This document shows positions 47,022 through 55,117 of a stretch of 64,000 bases of DNA, piece after piece; position 1 is the first letter of the stretch, and each line of letters begins with the position of its first letter. Location of the stretch: positions 202,405 through 266,404 of the forward strand of contig NZ_VOJI01000005.1 in NCBI RefSeq assembly GCF_007923445.1, written 5' to 3'. Source of the DNA: Puniceibacterium confluentis. Its GTDB lineage: Bacteria > Pseudomonadota > Alphaproteobacteria > Rhodobacterales > Rhodobacteraceae. A program made the translations under genes and the position numbers. A model generated the notes under the pieces. It had not been told where the DNA came from and made no database searches. It was given only the letters and a program-made list of their open reading frames with translations.

Positions 47022-47053
47022 AAAAAAGCGGCGGTCGAAATCCCGACCGCCGC
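47022..47053 (-). terminator. Rho-independent terminator of rpoH
   Basis: GCGGCGGTCG (47028-47037) and CGACCGCCGC (47044-47053) form a 10-bp stem followed on the minus strand by TTTTTT, 23 bp past rpoH. Confidence 0.92.
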
Positions 47054-47076
47054 CTGATGTCACCATGCGGGAACGT

Positions 47077-47973
47077 TCAGGCCTGCGCGAGCATGCCCTG
47101 TTCGCGCGCAAGTTCGCGCATGCGTTTTTGCAGCTTTTCAAAGGCCCGTACCTCGATCTGGCGGATGCGCTCACGGCTGACATCGTACTGGCCGCTGAGA
47201 TCCTCGAGGGTGACAGCCTGATCGGCCAGACGCCGCTGTGTCAGGATGTCCTTTTCGCGATCGTTCAGCACATCCATCGCGCTGGCCAGCAAGGCGCGAC
47301 GCGCTTCGAGCTCATCGCGTTCGGCGTAATCGCCAGCCTGATCGGCATCTTCGTCTTCGAGCCAATCCTGCCACTGCATCGTCCCCTCGCCTTCGGAGCC
47401 GACGGTGGCGTTCAGCGACGCATCCCCGCCCGAAAGACGCCGGTTCATCGAGATCACCTCGGTCTCGGTCACACCGAGGTCGGTGGCGATCTTGGTCACA
47501 TGTTCGGGGCGAAGATCACCGTCTTCCAGCGCGCCGATGCGTGACTTTGCCTTGCGCAGGTTGAAGAACAGTTTCTTCTGACCCGAGGTCGTGCCCATCT
47601 TGACCAGTGACCAGGACCGCAGGATGTATTCCTGAATCGAGGCGCGTATCCACCACATCGCGTAGGTGGCCAGCCGAAACCCTTTTTCGGGATCGAACCG
47701 CTTCACCGCCTGCATCAGGCCGACGTTCGCCTCCGAGATCACTTCGGCCTGCGGCAGTCCGTAGCCGCGATAGCCCATGGCGATCTTCGCCGCGAGGCGC
47801 AGGTGCGACGTGACCATCCGGTGCGCGGCCTCGGTGTCCTGCTCTTCGACCCAACGCTTGGCCAGCATGTATTCTTCTTCCGGCTCCAGCAGCGGAAACT
47901 TGCGGATCTGTTGCAGGTAGCGGCTCAGCCCGCCTTCCGGCGACGGGGCCGGCAGATTGCCATAGTTGCTCAT
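47077..47973 (-). CDS. rpoH: RNA polymerase sigma-32 (heat shock) factor
   Basis: The 298-residue protein has region 2 (GLMQAVKRFDPEKGFRLATYAMWWIRASIQEYILRSWSLVK interrupted here only for brevity by its known core), the RpoH box QKKLFFNLR and a region 4 helix-turn-helix (VTLEDLSGQYDVSRERIRQIEVRAFEKL). It directs heat-shock transcription. MSNYGNLP at 47973 is chosen by GAGGGAAGAGGG. A TATAAT that is also part of CCCCGATATA (a sigma-32-like -10) lies 20 bases upstream, hinting at autoregulation. Roseobacters often carry two rpoH; only one is here. Confidence 0.94.
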   Translation of the reverse strand: MSNYGNLPAPSPEGGLSRYLQQIRKFPLLEPEEEYMLAKRWVEEQDTEAAHRMVTSHLRLAAKIAMGYRGYGLPQAEVISEANVGLMQAVKRFDPEKGFRLATYAMWWIRASIQEYILRSWSLVKMGTTSGQKKLFFNLRKAKSRIGALEDGDLRPEHVTKIATDLGVTETEVISMNRRLSGGDASLNATVGSEGEGTMQWQDWLEDEDADQAGDYAERDELEARRALLASAMDVLNDREKDILTQRRLADQAVTLEDLSGQYDVSRERIRQIEVRAFEKLQKRMRELAREQGMLAQA

Positions 47974-48156
47974 CCCTCTTCCCTCCATTATATCGGGGCC
48001 GCGATATGTTTATTCGCTTAACATGCATATGGGCAGCGGCCCGAGGGGTTTCAAGCGCAGTACGCGCCATTGGTTTCCATGAGATTAACGCAAAGAGAGG
48101 CGAAGTGGATCCATATGTCAGTGCGCTCACGCGCATGTGCTGTTTGCGAGAGCCCT

Positions 48157-49182
48157 TTAGCTGCGCAAATGCGCAATAAGCGTCGCCATATCCGCCGGAA
48201 GCGGCGCCTCGAAACGCATCCATTCACCGCTCACCGGATGTTCAAATCCAAGTTCGGCAGCATGCAGCGCCTGACGCGAAAACCCCTGGACCGCCTCGGC
48301 CGCCGACGCAGACACCGCCGATGCCGCCAGCTTGCGGCGCCCGCCATAGGTCGGATCCCCCACCAGCCCGTGGCCGATATGCGCCATGTGCACACGGATC
48401 TGATGGGTCCGCCCGGTCTCAAGCCGGCATTCCAGCAGCGCCAGTGTCGGCGGCGTGCCGAATGTCTCGAGCAAGCGTGCCCGTGTCACCGCGTGCCGCC
48501 CCTGACCAAAGAATACCGCCTGTTTCTGGCGGTCGGTCCGGTGCCGCGCCAGTTGCGTTGTCACCTTGATCACCGCCCCCGGCTCGGCGGAAACGCCGCG
48601 CAGGCCGCGCAGACGCGGATCACCGGTGTCCGGTACGCCGTAGCACAGCGCGCGGTAGCTGCGCGCGACGGTGTGCGCCTCGAACTGGGCGGCCAGACCG
48701 TGATGCGCGCGGTCGGATTTCGCCACCACCAGCAACCCGCTTGTGTCCTTGTCGATGCGGTGCACGATGCCCGGCCGCTTTGCGCCGCCGACTCCGGACA
48801 GGTCATCGCCGAAATGGTGCAGCAGCGCGTTCACCAGCGTCCCCGACGGCGACCCCGGTGCCGGGTGGACCACCATGCCCACCGGTTTGTTGACCACGAT
48901 CAGATCCGCATCCTCGTAGAGCACATCCAGCGGGATGTTTTCCGGACCGATATGGCTGTCCTCGGCTTCGGGTATGGCGATGTCGATCACGTCCCCTTCG
49001 GCCACCCGGGCCTTGGGATCAGTCAGAAGCTCGCCGTCGCGCGTCACCTGCCCCTCGCCAATCAGCCGGGCCAGCCGGGTGCGCGACAGCGCCGCCGCCT
49101 CTGGCACATCGCGTGCCAGCGCCTTATCAAGACGCGGCGGCGGTGCCGCGCCTATCACCACCTGCATCACGTTGGACGCCAT
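48157..49182 (-). CDS. rluD: 23S rRNA pseudouridine synthase, RluD type
   Basis: The 341-residue protein has an N-terminal S4 domain (RLDKALARDVPEAAALSRTRLARLIGEGQV) and the RluA/RluD catalytic domain with HRIDKDTSGLLVVAKS (catalytic Asp). The upstream GGGAG is inside the neighbouring gene. Its start codon and that of the divergent gene at 49181 share two bases (CATG). Confidence 0.92.
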   Translation of the reverse strand: MASNVMQVVIGAAPPPRLDKALARDVPEAAALSRTRLARLIGEGQVTRDGELLTDPKARVAEGDVIDIAIPEAEDSHIGPENIPLDVLYEDADLIVVNKPVGMVVHPAPGSPSGTLVNALLHHFGDDLSGVGGAKRPGIVHRIDKDTSGLLVVAKSDRAHHGLAAQFEAHTVARSYRALCYGVPDTGDPRLRGLRGVSAEPGAVIKVTTQLARHRTDRQKQAVFFGQGRHAVTRARLLETFGTPPTLALLECRLETGRTHQIRVHMAHIGHGLVGDPTYGGRRKLAASAVSASAAEAVQGFSRQALHAAELGFEHPVSGEWMRFEAPLPADMATLIAHLRS

Positions 49183-49480
49183 GACCGATACTCCCGAGCC
49201 GCCCCTGCCAGAGCCGGCCAATCTGAAATTCCTGCGGTTGCTTGTCACGACGCTGACAGCCACCATGATTGTCGGGCTTCTAATCATCATCACGCTGATT
49301 GTCATCCGCTACCGTGACCGCAGCGCGCCGCTGCCCGACGCGATCACGCTGCCGGATGGCGCCACCGCCACCGCCTTTACCCAAGGGTCCGACTGGTATG
49401 CCGTGGTGACAGCGGACAACCGCATCCTGATCTTCGATCGCAGCACCGGCGCGCTGCGCAAATCCATCGCTCTGGATTAA
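49181..49480 (+). CDS. Small single-span membrane protein (probably DUF6476)
   Basis: The 99-residue protein has a Pro/Glu N-terminus, one transmembrane segment (LLVTTLTATMIVGLLIIITLIVIRY) and a periplasmic ~45-residue beta-rich tail (DAITLPDGATATAFTQGSDW, TADNRILIFDRSTGAL). Role unknown. Its ATG overlaps the rluD start as CATG, and its TAA overlaps the acetyltransferase stop as TTAA, so both ends are shared with opposite-strand genes. Confidence 0.8.
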   Translation: MTDTPEPPLPEPANLKFLRLLVTTLTATMIVGLLIIITLIVIRYRDRSAPLPDAITLPDGATATAFTQGSDWYAVVTADNRILIFDRSTGALRKSIALD

Positions 49481-49956
49481 AGCGCGATTTCCCAGGCCTG
49501 TTCGACGAGGTCCACGCCGAAACTGTGCACCGGCCGCGCGTCCACCAGCTGCCAGCCGTTGCGTGCATACAATGCGCAGGCCGCCCGGTGGCTTTCGTGC
49601 GTCCACAACACCATGCGCCGGTACCCGGTGTCGCGGGCATAGCCCATGCAGGCGCGCAGCAGCCGCAGGCCCAAACCCTGGCCGCGTGCCTCGGGGGTCA
49701 GCAGGAACAGCCGCAGCTTGGCGGTCTCGGCATCCTGCCGCACGCAGAAGATGCTGCCCAGCCGCTGACCGTTGCGCACGGCGATCCAGGCCCGCTCGCA
49801 GGCCGGGTCACGGTCGCGCTGATAGGATTCGAGGATCTCTGCCACCAGCGCCCCGAAACTGGGATCAAACCCTTCGGCGCGCGCGTAGAGCACCCCGTGT
49901 TGTTCCACCAGCCAGCCGACATCTGCCGGTTCAAGATCGCGCAGCATCACATCCAT
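49477..49956 (-). CDS. GNAT family N-acetyltransferase
   Basis: The 159-residue protein shows the acetyl-CoA-binding motif LLTPEARGQGLGLRLLRACM and HRAACALYARNGWQ. These acetylate small amines, antibiotics or protein N-termini; the substrate is unknown. MDVMLRD at 49956 is preferred; a further in-frame ATG-less extension exists. Confidence 0.85.
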   Translation of the reverse strand: MDVMLRDLEPADVGWLVEQHGVLYARAEGFDPSFGALVAEILESYQRDRDPACERAWIAVRNGQRLGSIFCVRQDAETAKLRLFLLTPEARGQGLGLRLLRACMGYARDTGYRRMVLWTHESHRAACALYARNGWQLVDARPVHSFGVDLVEQAWEIAL

Positions 49957-50081
49957 GCCAACAGATAGCCTCGGGCATGCTTGCATTTCAACACCCTGCA
50001 GCGTAGGGAACCGCCCTTGAAACTGATTGCTGCAAAGACGCCCGTCCGGGCGGACAAGCGGCCCCCGCCGCGGAGCACGCC

Positions 50082-50282
50082 ATGGGCATCAATACCGAAC
50101 GCGACATCGAAGCCAACCTGCAGATCGGTCCCACCGACCTCGGCATGGTGCGCCTGTTCGTCCTGACCGATCAGCTCGAGATCCCGATGGATTTCACGCC
50201 CGAAGAGGCCGAGGAAATTGCCGAAGAGATCCGCGCCGCCGCCGCTGCCGCCCGCAAGGTCAAGCCGCGCGGCAAGCGGTAG
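50082..50282 (+). CDS. Small acidic-core protein (probably DUF6324)
   Basis: The 66-residue protein (NTERDIEANLQIGPTDLGMV, LTDQLEIPMDFTPEEAEEIA, Ala-rich helix, basic tail KVKPRGKR) is a conserved rhodobacterial small protein. Role unknown. Confidence 0.75.
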   Translation: MGINTERDIEANLQIGPTDLGMVRLFVLTDQLEIPMDFTPEEAEEIAEEIRAAAAAARKVKPRGKR

Positions 50283-50293
50283 GCAGCGTCACG

Positions 50294-50752
50294 TCAATAC
50301 GACGCCAGCACAAAGTCGGGGTCGCGCATCATCTGCAGCCGCCGCGCGGCATGGATCGCAAATCGGCGGATCAGTGCATTGCGCCGCGCTCCGGCCAGCC
50401 TGGTCTCGGGTGCCATGCGCAGGATTTCCGCATCATAGGCATCGGCGATGATCAGGCCGGTGCCCTCGGGCAGCAGGTCGGTGGGAAACGCCTGATCCAC
50501 TGCCCAGAAATAGCGGTCGCACCAGTCAAGGTATCCCTGCCACTTGCCATCCGACAGGAAATCCGCCCGGCTCGATTTGCACTCGACCACCCAGATGTCG
50601 CCCTTTGGGCCCAGCGCCATCACATCCACCCGCTTGCCGCGTTCGGGGGTGAACTCCTCGACCACCGAGAATCCGTGGCTTGCCAGATGGCGGCAGACAC
50701 CGCGGGCCAGCATCTGACCGGGCATGAGAGAGATATCGGGCGGCATCGACAT
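50294..50752 (-). CDS. mmcB: MmcB family DNA repair protein
   Basis: The 152-residue protein matches MmcB (mitomycin-C resistance), with a PD-(D/E)XK-like core: EEFTPERGKRVDVMALGP (Asp) and IWVVECKSSRADF (Glu-x-Lys). It is part of the LexA regulon in Caulobacter. I place the start at 50752 (MSMPPDIS) because the upstream ATG (50770) lies inside the promoter and SOS box; transcription should start near 50752, so the mRNA is probably leaderless. Confidence 0.9.
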   Translation of the reverse strand: MSMPPDISLMPGQMLARGVCRHLASHGFSVVEEFTPERGKRVDVMALGPKGDIWVVECKSSRADFLSDGKWQGYLDWCDRYFWAVDQAFPTDLLPEGTGLIIADAYDAEILRMAPETRLAGARRNALIRRFAIHAARRLQMMRDPDFVLASY

Positions 50753-50757
50753 GGATA

Positions 50758-50787
50758 AATTTATGAACATTACGTGAACAAATGCAA
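50758..50787 (-). promoter_or_regulatory. mmcB promoter with SOS box
   Basis: On the minus strand TTGCAT (50787-50782), an 18-bp spacer and TAAATT (50763-50758). The spacer contains GTTC-N7-GTTC (50779-50765), the alphaproteobacterial LexA operator, so LexA would occlude polymerase. Confidence 0.85.
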
Positions 50788-50877
50788 GCCCCTGCCATCA
50801 CACCCTTCCATCGGCGCGCTGCGGCCTTACCTTAAGGCGGATATGCCAGCGCTGCCCCATCCCGCCAAGGAGCCGAC

Positions 50878-52227
50878 ATGACCGACAAGACGCAGCTCAC
50901 ATCGGCCCAGGCACGCGGTGTCCGCTATGCCCGCGAACTGGAAACCCACCTCACATGGCTTGAAACATTCTCGGGCACGGCGCTGGGTGTTCTGGCGGTG
51001 GCGTCGGGCATCTATACCTATCTGGGCGTCTCCTCCCTGCTGGATGACAACGGCGCGATGTCGGTTTTTGCCGCCATCGCCTATTCCGTCGCGGTGTCGG
51101 TCGGGATCTTCGTCTTCTGGTCCTACCTGATACGGCTGTTTCCCGCCGTCCGCTCGAAGGGAGCAAAGGCCGGGTTGCTGGCGTCGATGGGCCTTGGCTC
51201 GGTGGCGATCATTGCGATGTCCTCCTGGCTGAACGCTGCGGCGCTTGCCGGATCGGCGGCGGTCGAACAGCATCTTGCCAAGACCGTGCAGGACTATCAG
51301 TCCTCGCTGGAACGGGCGCATGAGGTCGCCCTCACCGGTCAGTCGCTGGAACGGGATGTGGCCCGGGTACGCCAGAGTTTTGAGGACCTTTCCGAGCAGG
51401 AGGCGGCGGGATCGCTGTCCGGCCTGGCCGGGCGGGGCGCCGTGTTCCGGGTGCTGCGCCAGAAATCGGCAGAGCTTTCGGGTCTGGAAACCCAGATCGC
51501 GGCGCAGACACCGCTGGTGGAACAGGCCTTTGCCCAGGGCAACGGCATCCTGTCGCGGATGCGCGCCCTGACAGTGGAACCCGGCCCGGTCGAGGCGCGC
51601 TCGGTCGAATTCTCGGAATCCGCGGTGCAACTGCAGGGCCTGATCGCGCAGATGCGGCAGCTTTCGGTCGCCGCCCTCGTCGAACGAGCGGCGCAGGATC
51701 TTGCCGCCTCGGTTGTCCTGCCGGAACTCGATGGCGCCACCGAGGCCACCCGGGGCAATCAGGCGGCAACCATCACCTCGGTGCTCGAGGTTCTGGCGCA
51801 ACGGGCACGGACGCTGGAAAGCGCCGCGAAAGGCGTGCTGGCGTTGCAGCCCGCGCCAGAAGTGACCTATACGCCGATCTCTGCGGCGGATGCGGTGATC
51901 CTCTATGCCCGCAACTTCGTGCCCTCCTGGGCGGGCGCCATCGCCATTGACCTGCTGCCTGCCGTCCTGGTCTTTATCCTCGCCATCACCCAGTCCGCGA
52001 TCCGGTCGGGGCGCGAAGGGGTTGGGGTCGAGGACACCATGACCCTGGCCGAACTGCGCGCCGCACTGCAGGCCCTGCGCGACGTGGAAGAGGCGATCGG
52101 CCTGCGCGAGGCGCGCGACGTGGCAACGGCGGTCGAGCCCGCGTCGGCCCCTGCCGACGTCGACACAGCCCCGGCCCCGCACCCGCCACATTCGGACATT
52201 CCGCGCCTGTCGGGCAAATCCGCATGA
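50878..52227 (+). CDS. Polytopic membrane protein with long periplasmic/coiled segment
   Basis: The 449-residue protein has three N-terminal transmembrane segments (GTALGVLAVASGIYTYLGV, VFAAIAYSVAVSVGIFVFWSY, GLLASMGLGSVAIIAMSSWL), about 220 soluble, coil-prone residues (QDYQSSLERAHEVAL, QSFEDLSEQEAAG) and a late segment (WAGAIAIDLLPAVLVFILAIT). The last ~80 residues are cytoplasmic and end Pro/Ala-rich. It overlaps the next gene as ATGA. Conserved type, function unknown. Confidence 0.78.
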   Translation: MTDKTQLTSAQARGVRYARELETHLTWLETFSGTALGVLAVASGIYTYLGVSSLLDDNGAMSVFAAIAYSVAVSVGIFVFWSYLIRLFPAVRSKGAKAGLLASMGLGSVAIIAMSSWLNAAALAGSAAVEQHLAKTVQDYQSSLERAHEVALTGQSLERDVARVRQSFEDLSEQEAAGSLSGLAGRGAVFRVLRQKSAELSGLETQIAAQTPLVEQAFAQGNGILSRMRALTVEPGPVEARSVEFSESAVQLQGLIAQMRQLSVAALVERAAQDLAASVVLPELDGATEATRGNQAATITSVLEVLAQRARTLESAAKGVLALQPAPEVTYTPISAADAVILYARNFVPSWAGAIAIDLLPAVLVFILAITQSAIRSGREGVGVEDTMTLAELRAALQALRDVEEAIGLREARDVATAVEPASAPADVDTAPAPHPPHSDIPRLSGKSA

Positions 52228-52970
52228 TCGGCCTGCCCTCGGTTTCGCGCGTGCTGCGTGCCGCGTTGATCCTGCAACTGGGGATCGGCGCCCTGCTGGT
52301 GCTGGGGGACATGCGCGAGGGCGGCTTTCGCCTGCCCCGCCTGACCCCGCAAGCCCCCCGTCTTTCCGAACCGGTACGTCCCGGCGATCAGCGCCGGACC
52401 TTCAACCCCGGCCGCGACCGTCCGCCTCTGGCACCGCTGCGCGACCCGGGGCCCCTGCCCGACCGGCTGACCCTGACCCATGTCAGCGGCTCCACCTGGC
52501 GGCTTGAGGGCGGGATCGTCGCCGGTGACGCGGTCCGCATCGGCGCGCTGATCGACGCCGCGGACGCGCCGGTCGAGACCCTGATCCTGCAAAGCCCGGG
52601 CGGGTCGGTTCAGGACGCACTGGATCTGGGCCGCCACCTGCGCGCAGGCGGCATCGGCACCCGGATGCTGGACGGCGAGTTCTGCTATTCGGCCTGCCCC
52701 TATCTGCTGGCGGGTGGCGTGACCCGCGACATTGCGCCAGCGGCTTCTGTTGGTGTGCATCAGCATTATTTCGGCGAAAACACCCTGTTGCCTGCCTTTG
52801 TCGCCGTCGAGGATATCCAGCGCGGTCAGGGCGAAGTGATGGCCTATCTCGATGAGATGGGCATTGATCCCATGGTCATGCAGCACGCACTGACCACACC
52901 ATCCGATCAGATTTACGTGCTGTTGCCCACCGAGCTGGAACGATATGGCTTTCCCGCCAGCCGAAACTGA
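52224..52970 (+). CDS. ClpP/crotonase-like secreted or membrane-anchored protein (COG3904 type)
   Basis: The 248-residue protein has an N-terminal hydrophobic anchor (VLRAALILQLGIGALLVLGD), a Pro/Arg-rich linker, and a ClpP-like fold (LILQSPGGSVQDALDLGRHL, the candidate nucleophile in CYSACPYLLAGG, and VGVHQHYF with a possible catalytic His). It may be a periplasmic serine peptidase. Translationally coupled to the membrane-protein gene, so the two probably act together. Confidence 0.82.
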   Translation: MIGLPSVSRVLRAALILQLGIGALLVLGDMREGGFRLPRLTPQAPRLSEPVRPGDQRRTFNPGRDRPPLAPLRDPGPLPDRLTLTHVSGSTWRLEGGIVAGDAVRIGALIDAADAPVETLILQSPGGSVQDALDLGRHLRAGGIGTRMLDGEFCYSACPYLLAGGVTRDIAPAASVGVHQHYFGENTLLPAFVAVEDIQRGQGEVMAYLDEMGIDPMVMQHALTTPSDQIYVLLPTELERYGFPASRN

Positions 52971-53083
52971 CGGCCAATGCCCTCACCGCAAACATGACGC
53001 GATCCGAGGTCCTGCGCGGTAATGGCGGTCTCGCACTCAGCCGCCGAAAGCCCTGACGCTGAAAAGATCGTGCCGCAGCCCCC

Positions 53084-53112
53084 TTGTCGCGGTCGGCCGC
53101 ACCTCCTACCTT
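53084..53112 (+). promoter_or_regulatory. Sigma-70-type promoter of the structured RNA
   Basis: TTGTCG (53084-53089), 17-bp spacer, TACCTT (53107-53112). The predicted start at 53119-53121 coincides with the 5' arm of the RNA closing stem. Confidence 0.7.
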
Positions 53113-53118
53113 GAGCGT

Positions 53119-53317
53119 CAGGCGGGTTTCTGCTCTTCACGTTACGGGTTGCATTCCGGTGGCCTTAAGCAATTCCGAGGGAGTTGGCTCTGTCCGGGCC
53201 CTGGTCCGGTTACCTGACGCCCACCTGTACATACAGGTCCTCGGGAATGAGATAACCTCACGGTTGCTGCGGTTCCCGCCGCTGAACAGCGCCCCTCGCA
53301 AGGGGGGCGCTTTTTCA
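53119..53317 (+). ncRNA. ssrS: Structured noncoding RNA, probably 6S RNA
   Basis: A promoter and a strong terminator frame ~195 nt without a convincing gene. The 5' end (CAGGCGGG, 53119-53126) pairs with CCCGCCGCTG (53275-53284). An inner helix joins ATTCCGAGG (from about 53169) to CCTCGGGAAT (about 53239-53248). Between lies a single-stranded-looking bubble and a terminal stem (CCTGTACATACAGG). Closing stem, large bubble, terminal hairpin and length fit 6S RNA, which binds RNA polymerase holoenzyme. No SRP GGAAGCAG loop and no tmRNA or RNase P signatures. Confidence 0.6.
53288..53315 (+). terminator. Rho-independent terminator of the structured RNA
   Basis: AGCGCCCCT and AGGGGGGCGCT form a stem with loop CGCA, followed by TTTTTC. 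In 53316-53696 only the ECF sigma leader follows; I see no gene there. Confidence 0.92.
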
Positions 53318-53696
53318 TGACCGCAATGACAGGACCACCGCAGCGACGGAACCTGCAACAGAAGGTCACACAACAGCGCGCCGCGTTCTGCGCCACCGCC
53401 ACATTGGCCCGCTCGGACATGGGCGCCGTCCGGGCCGCGGGCCTGGTTGGAGCCGAACCGGTCCGCGATTGCGCCAACACCCGTTTCGGCATCGCCTGTC
53501 ACTGTCGCACGCGGCCACCAGCAACGTCACGGCCACCAGTGCGAAAGAGTTTCACGCTTTCAACGGTTGACAGCTCGGCTGCCCGCAACAGATTGAATAC
53601 CATTCGAAAGTTTCGGACCGAACTCGTACATTCAGCGTCAAACCGACCGCCGGGGGATCCACAGGGTCCCCCGTATCCCGACAAAGGACCAGACCC

Positions 53697-54239
53697 TTGG
53701 CACAATCTGAAGATATCGAAGCGCTGATCGCCCGTACGGCTCTGGGCGACCGCAAGGCCTTTGCCACCCTGTACGATCAGACCTCGGCGAAACTATTCGG
53801 GGTCGCCCTGCGTGTGTTGAACAACAGGGCCAATGCAGAGGATGTCCTGCAGGAGACATATATGAAGATCTGGCGCTATGCGGACCGGTACACGTCGAAC
53901 GGAATGAGCCCGATGACCTGGCTCATCACCATCGCACGCAACACCGCCATCGACCGGATCCGCGCCACCCGCGATGCGGCCGATGTCGATGCCCTGGCCG
54001 ACCGGCTTGCCGCGCCCGGCCCGACGCCAGAACAGTCGGCCGTCGCCGGCGGCGAAGCGGCGCGGATCGTCGCCTGCCTCGACCAGCTGGAACAGGATCG
54101 CGGACAGGCAGTGCGCGGGGCCTACCTGCAGGGCCTCAGCTATGCCGAGCTGGCGGAAAAATTCAGTGTGCCGCTGAACACGATGCGGACCTGGCTGCGG
54201 CGCAGCTTGATCAGTCTGAAGGAGTGCATGGAACAATGA
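53697..54239 (+). CDS. ECF-type RNA polymerase sigma factor
   Basis: The 180-residue protein has sigma region 2 (FATLYDQTSAKLFGVALRVL, NAEDVLQETYMKIWRYADRY, PMTWLITIARNTAIDRIR) and region 4 (LSYAELAEKFSVPLNTMRTWLRRSL). The start is TTG with AAAGGA 7-8 bases upstream. It is cotranscribed with its likely anti-sigma factor by an ATGA overlap; the pair resembles SigK/RskA-type systems. The signal sensed is unknown. Confidence 0.92.
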   Translation: MAQSEDIEALIARTALGDRKAFATLYDQTSAKLFGVALRVLNNRANAEDVLQETYMKIWRYADRYTSNGMSPMTWLITIARNTAIDRIRATRDAADVDALADRLAAPGPTPEQSAVAGGEAARIVACLDQLEQDRGQAVRGAYLQGLSYAELAEKFSVPLNTMRTWLRRSLISLKECMEQ

Positions 54240-54934
54240 CCACATCATCGGAGACTCCGGATGACGGCCTGCTGGCCGCCGAATACGTGCTGCGCCTGAT
54301 GCCACCGCGCGAAGAATCCGCCTTTGAGGACCGTTTGGCGCAGGAGCCCGGTCTGATGGGTTATGTCACGTTCTGGGCCACCCGCCTGTCGGGCATGAAC
54401 GACGAAGTCGCCCCGGTGGCGCCGCCGTCCAGAACCCGCCGGCAACTGATGGAGCGGCTGTTCGGACCGACCCAGCGGCAAACCCTGTGGCAGCGCACCG
54501 GTCTGTGGCAGGCGCTCAGCTTTGCCGCGGTGGCGCTGGCGGCATTCATGGCCCTGCAGATGCTGCGCACGCCTGAACCCACCCTGCCCGGCACGACGGC
54601 ACCACTGCTGATCAGCGAAATCGCGGCCGAGGACCAGTCGCTGCGCGTGCTTGCGGTCTATGATCCGAACGAGCAGCGCCTGACCGTCACCCGCACCGCC
54701 GGACAGGCCGCGCTGGGGCGCGCGCTGGAACTCTGGGCCATCGCCGAGGGCGCCGCGCCGGTGTCGCTGGGTGTGCTGCCAGACGAACCCAGGGCCACGC
54801 TCGCCCTGCCCGCCGATCTGCGCGAACAAGTCGCGGGCCTGACGCTGGCGATCTCGGACGAACCGCCGGGTGGCTCAACCACCGGGGCGCCGACAGGGGC
54901 TGTTCTGGCCGTGGGCCAGGTCACCGAACTTTGA
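54236..54934 (+). CDS. Anti-sigma factor (RskA/anti-sigma-K type)
   Basis: The 232-residue protein has an N-terminal cytoplasmic part (LLAAEYVLRLMPPREESAFEDRLAQ), one transmembrane segment (ALSFAAVALAAFMALQML, ~95-112) and a periplasmic RskA domain (LELWAIAEGAAPVSLGVLP, and GLTLAISDEPPGGSTTGAPTG with its EPPGGS loop). It should sequester the ECF sigma factor encoded just upstream until an envelope signal triggers release. Confidence 0.92.
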   Translation: MTTSSETPDDGLLAAEYVLRLMPPREESAFEDRLAQEPGLMGYVTFWATRLSGMNDEVAPVAPPSRTRRQLMERLFGPTQRQTLWQRTGLWQALSFAAVALAAFMALQMLRTPEPTLPGTTAPLLISEIAAEDQSLRVLAVYDPNEQRLTVTRTAGQAALGRALELWAIAEGAAPVSLGVLPDEPRATLALPADLREQVAGLTLAISDEPPGGSTTGAPTGAVLAVGQVTEL

Positions 54935-55117
54935 TCTTCAGTCCGCGTAGTCCGTGACCCGGAAGACAACCAGAGGCGCGCCGCGAACCGGCGCGCCAAC
55001 ATTACCCCAATCAATTCAGTGCACATTCACAAGCCCGGCGACGCGCGGACCTGTGTTACAGTTATATTAAGGCCTCTGGCCCAATCATTCACTGACCCCC
55101 TTCGGAACAGCGAGTGA

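Noticed and set aside
53137-53502. Two overlapping minus-strand frames
   Set aside because: They lie antisense to the structured RNA and its terminator and have no protein-like pattern.
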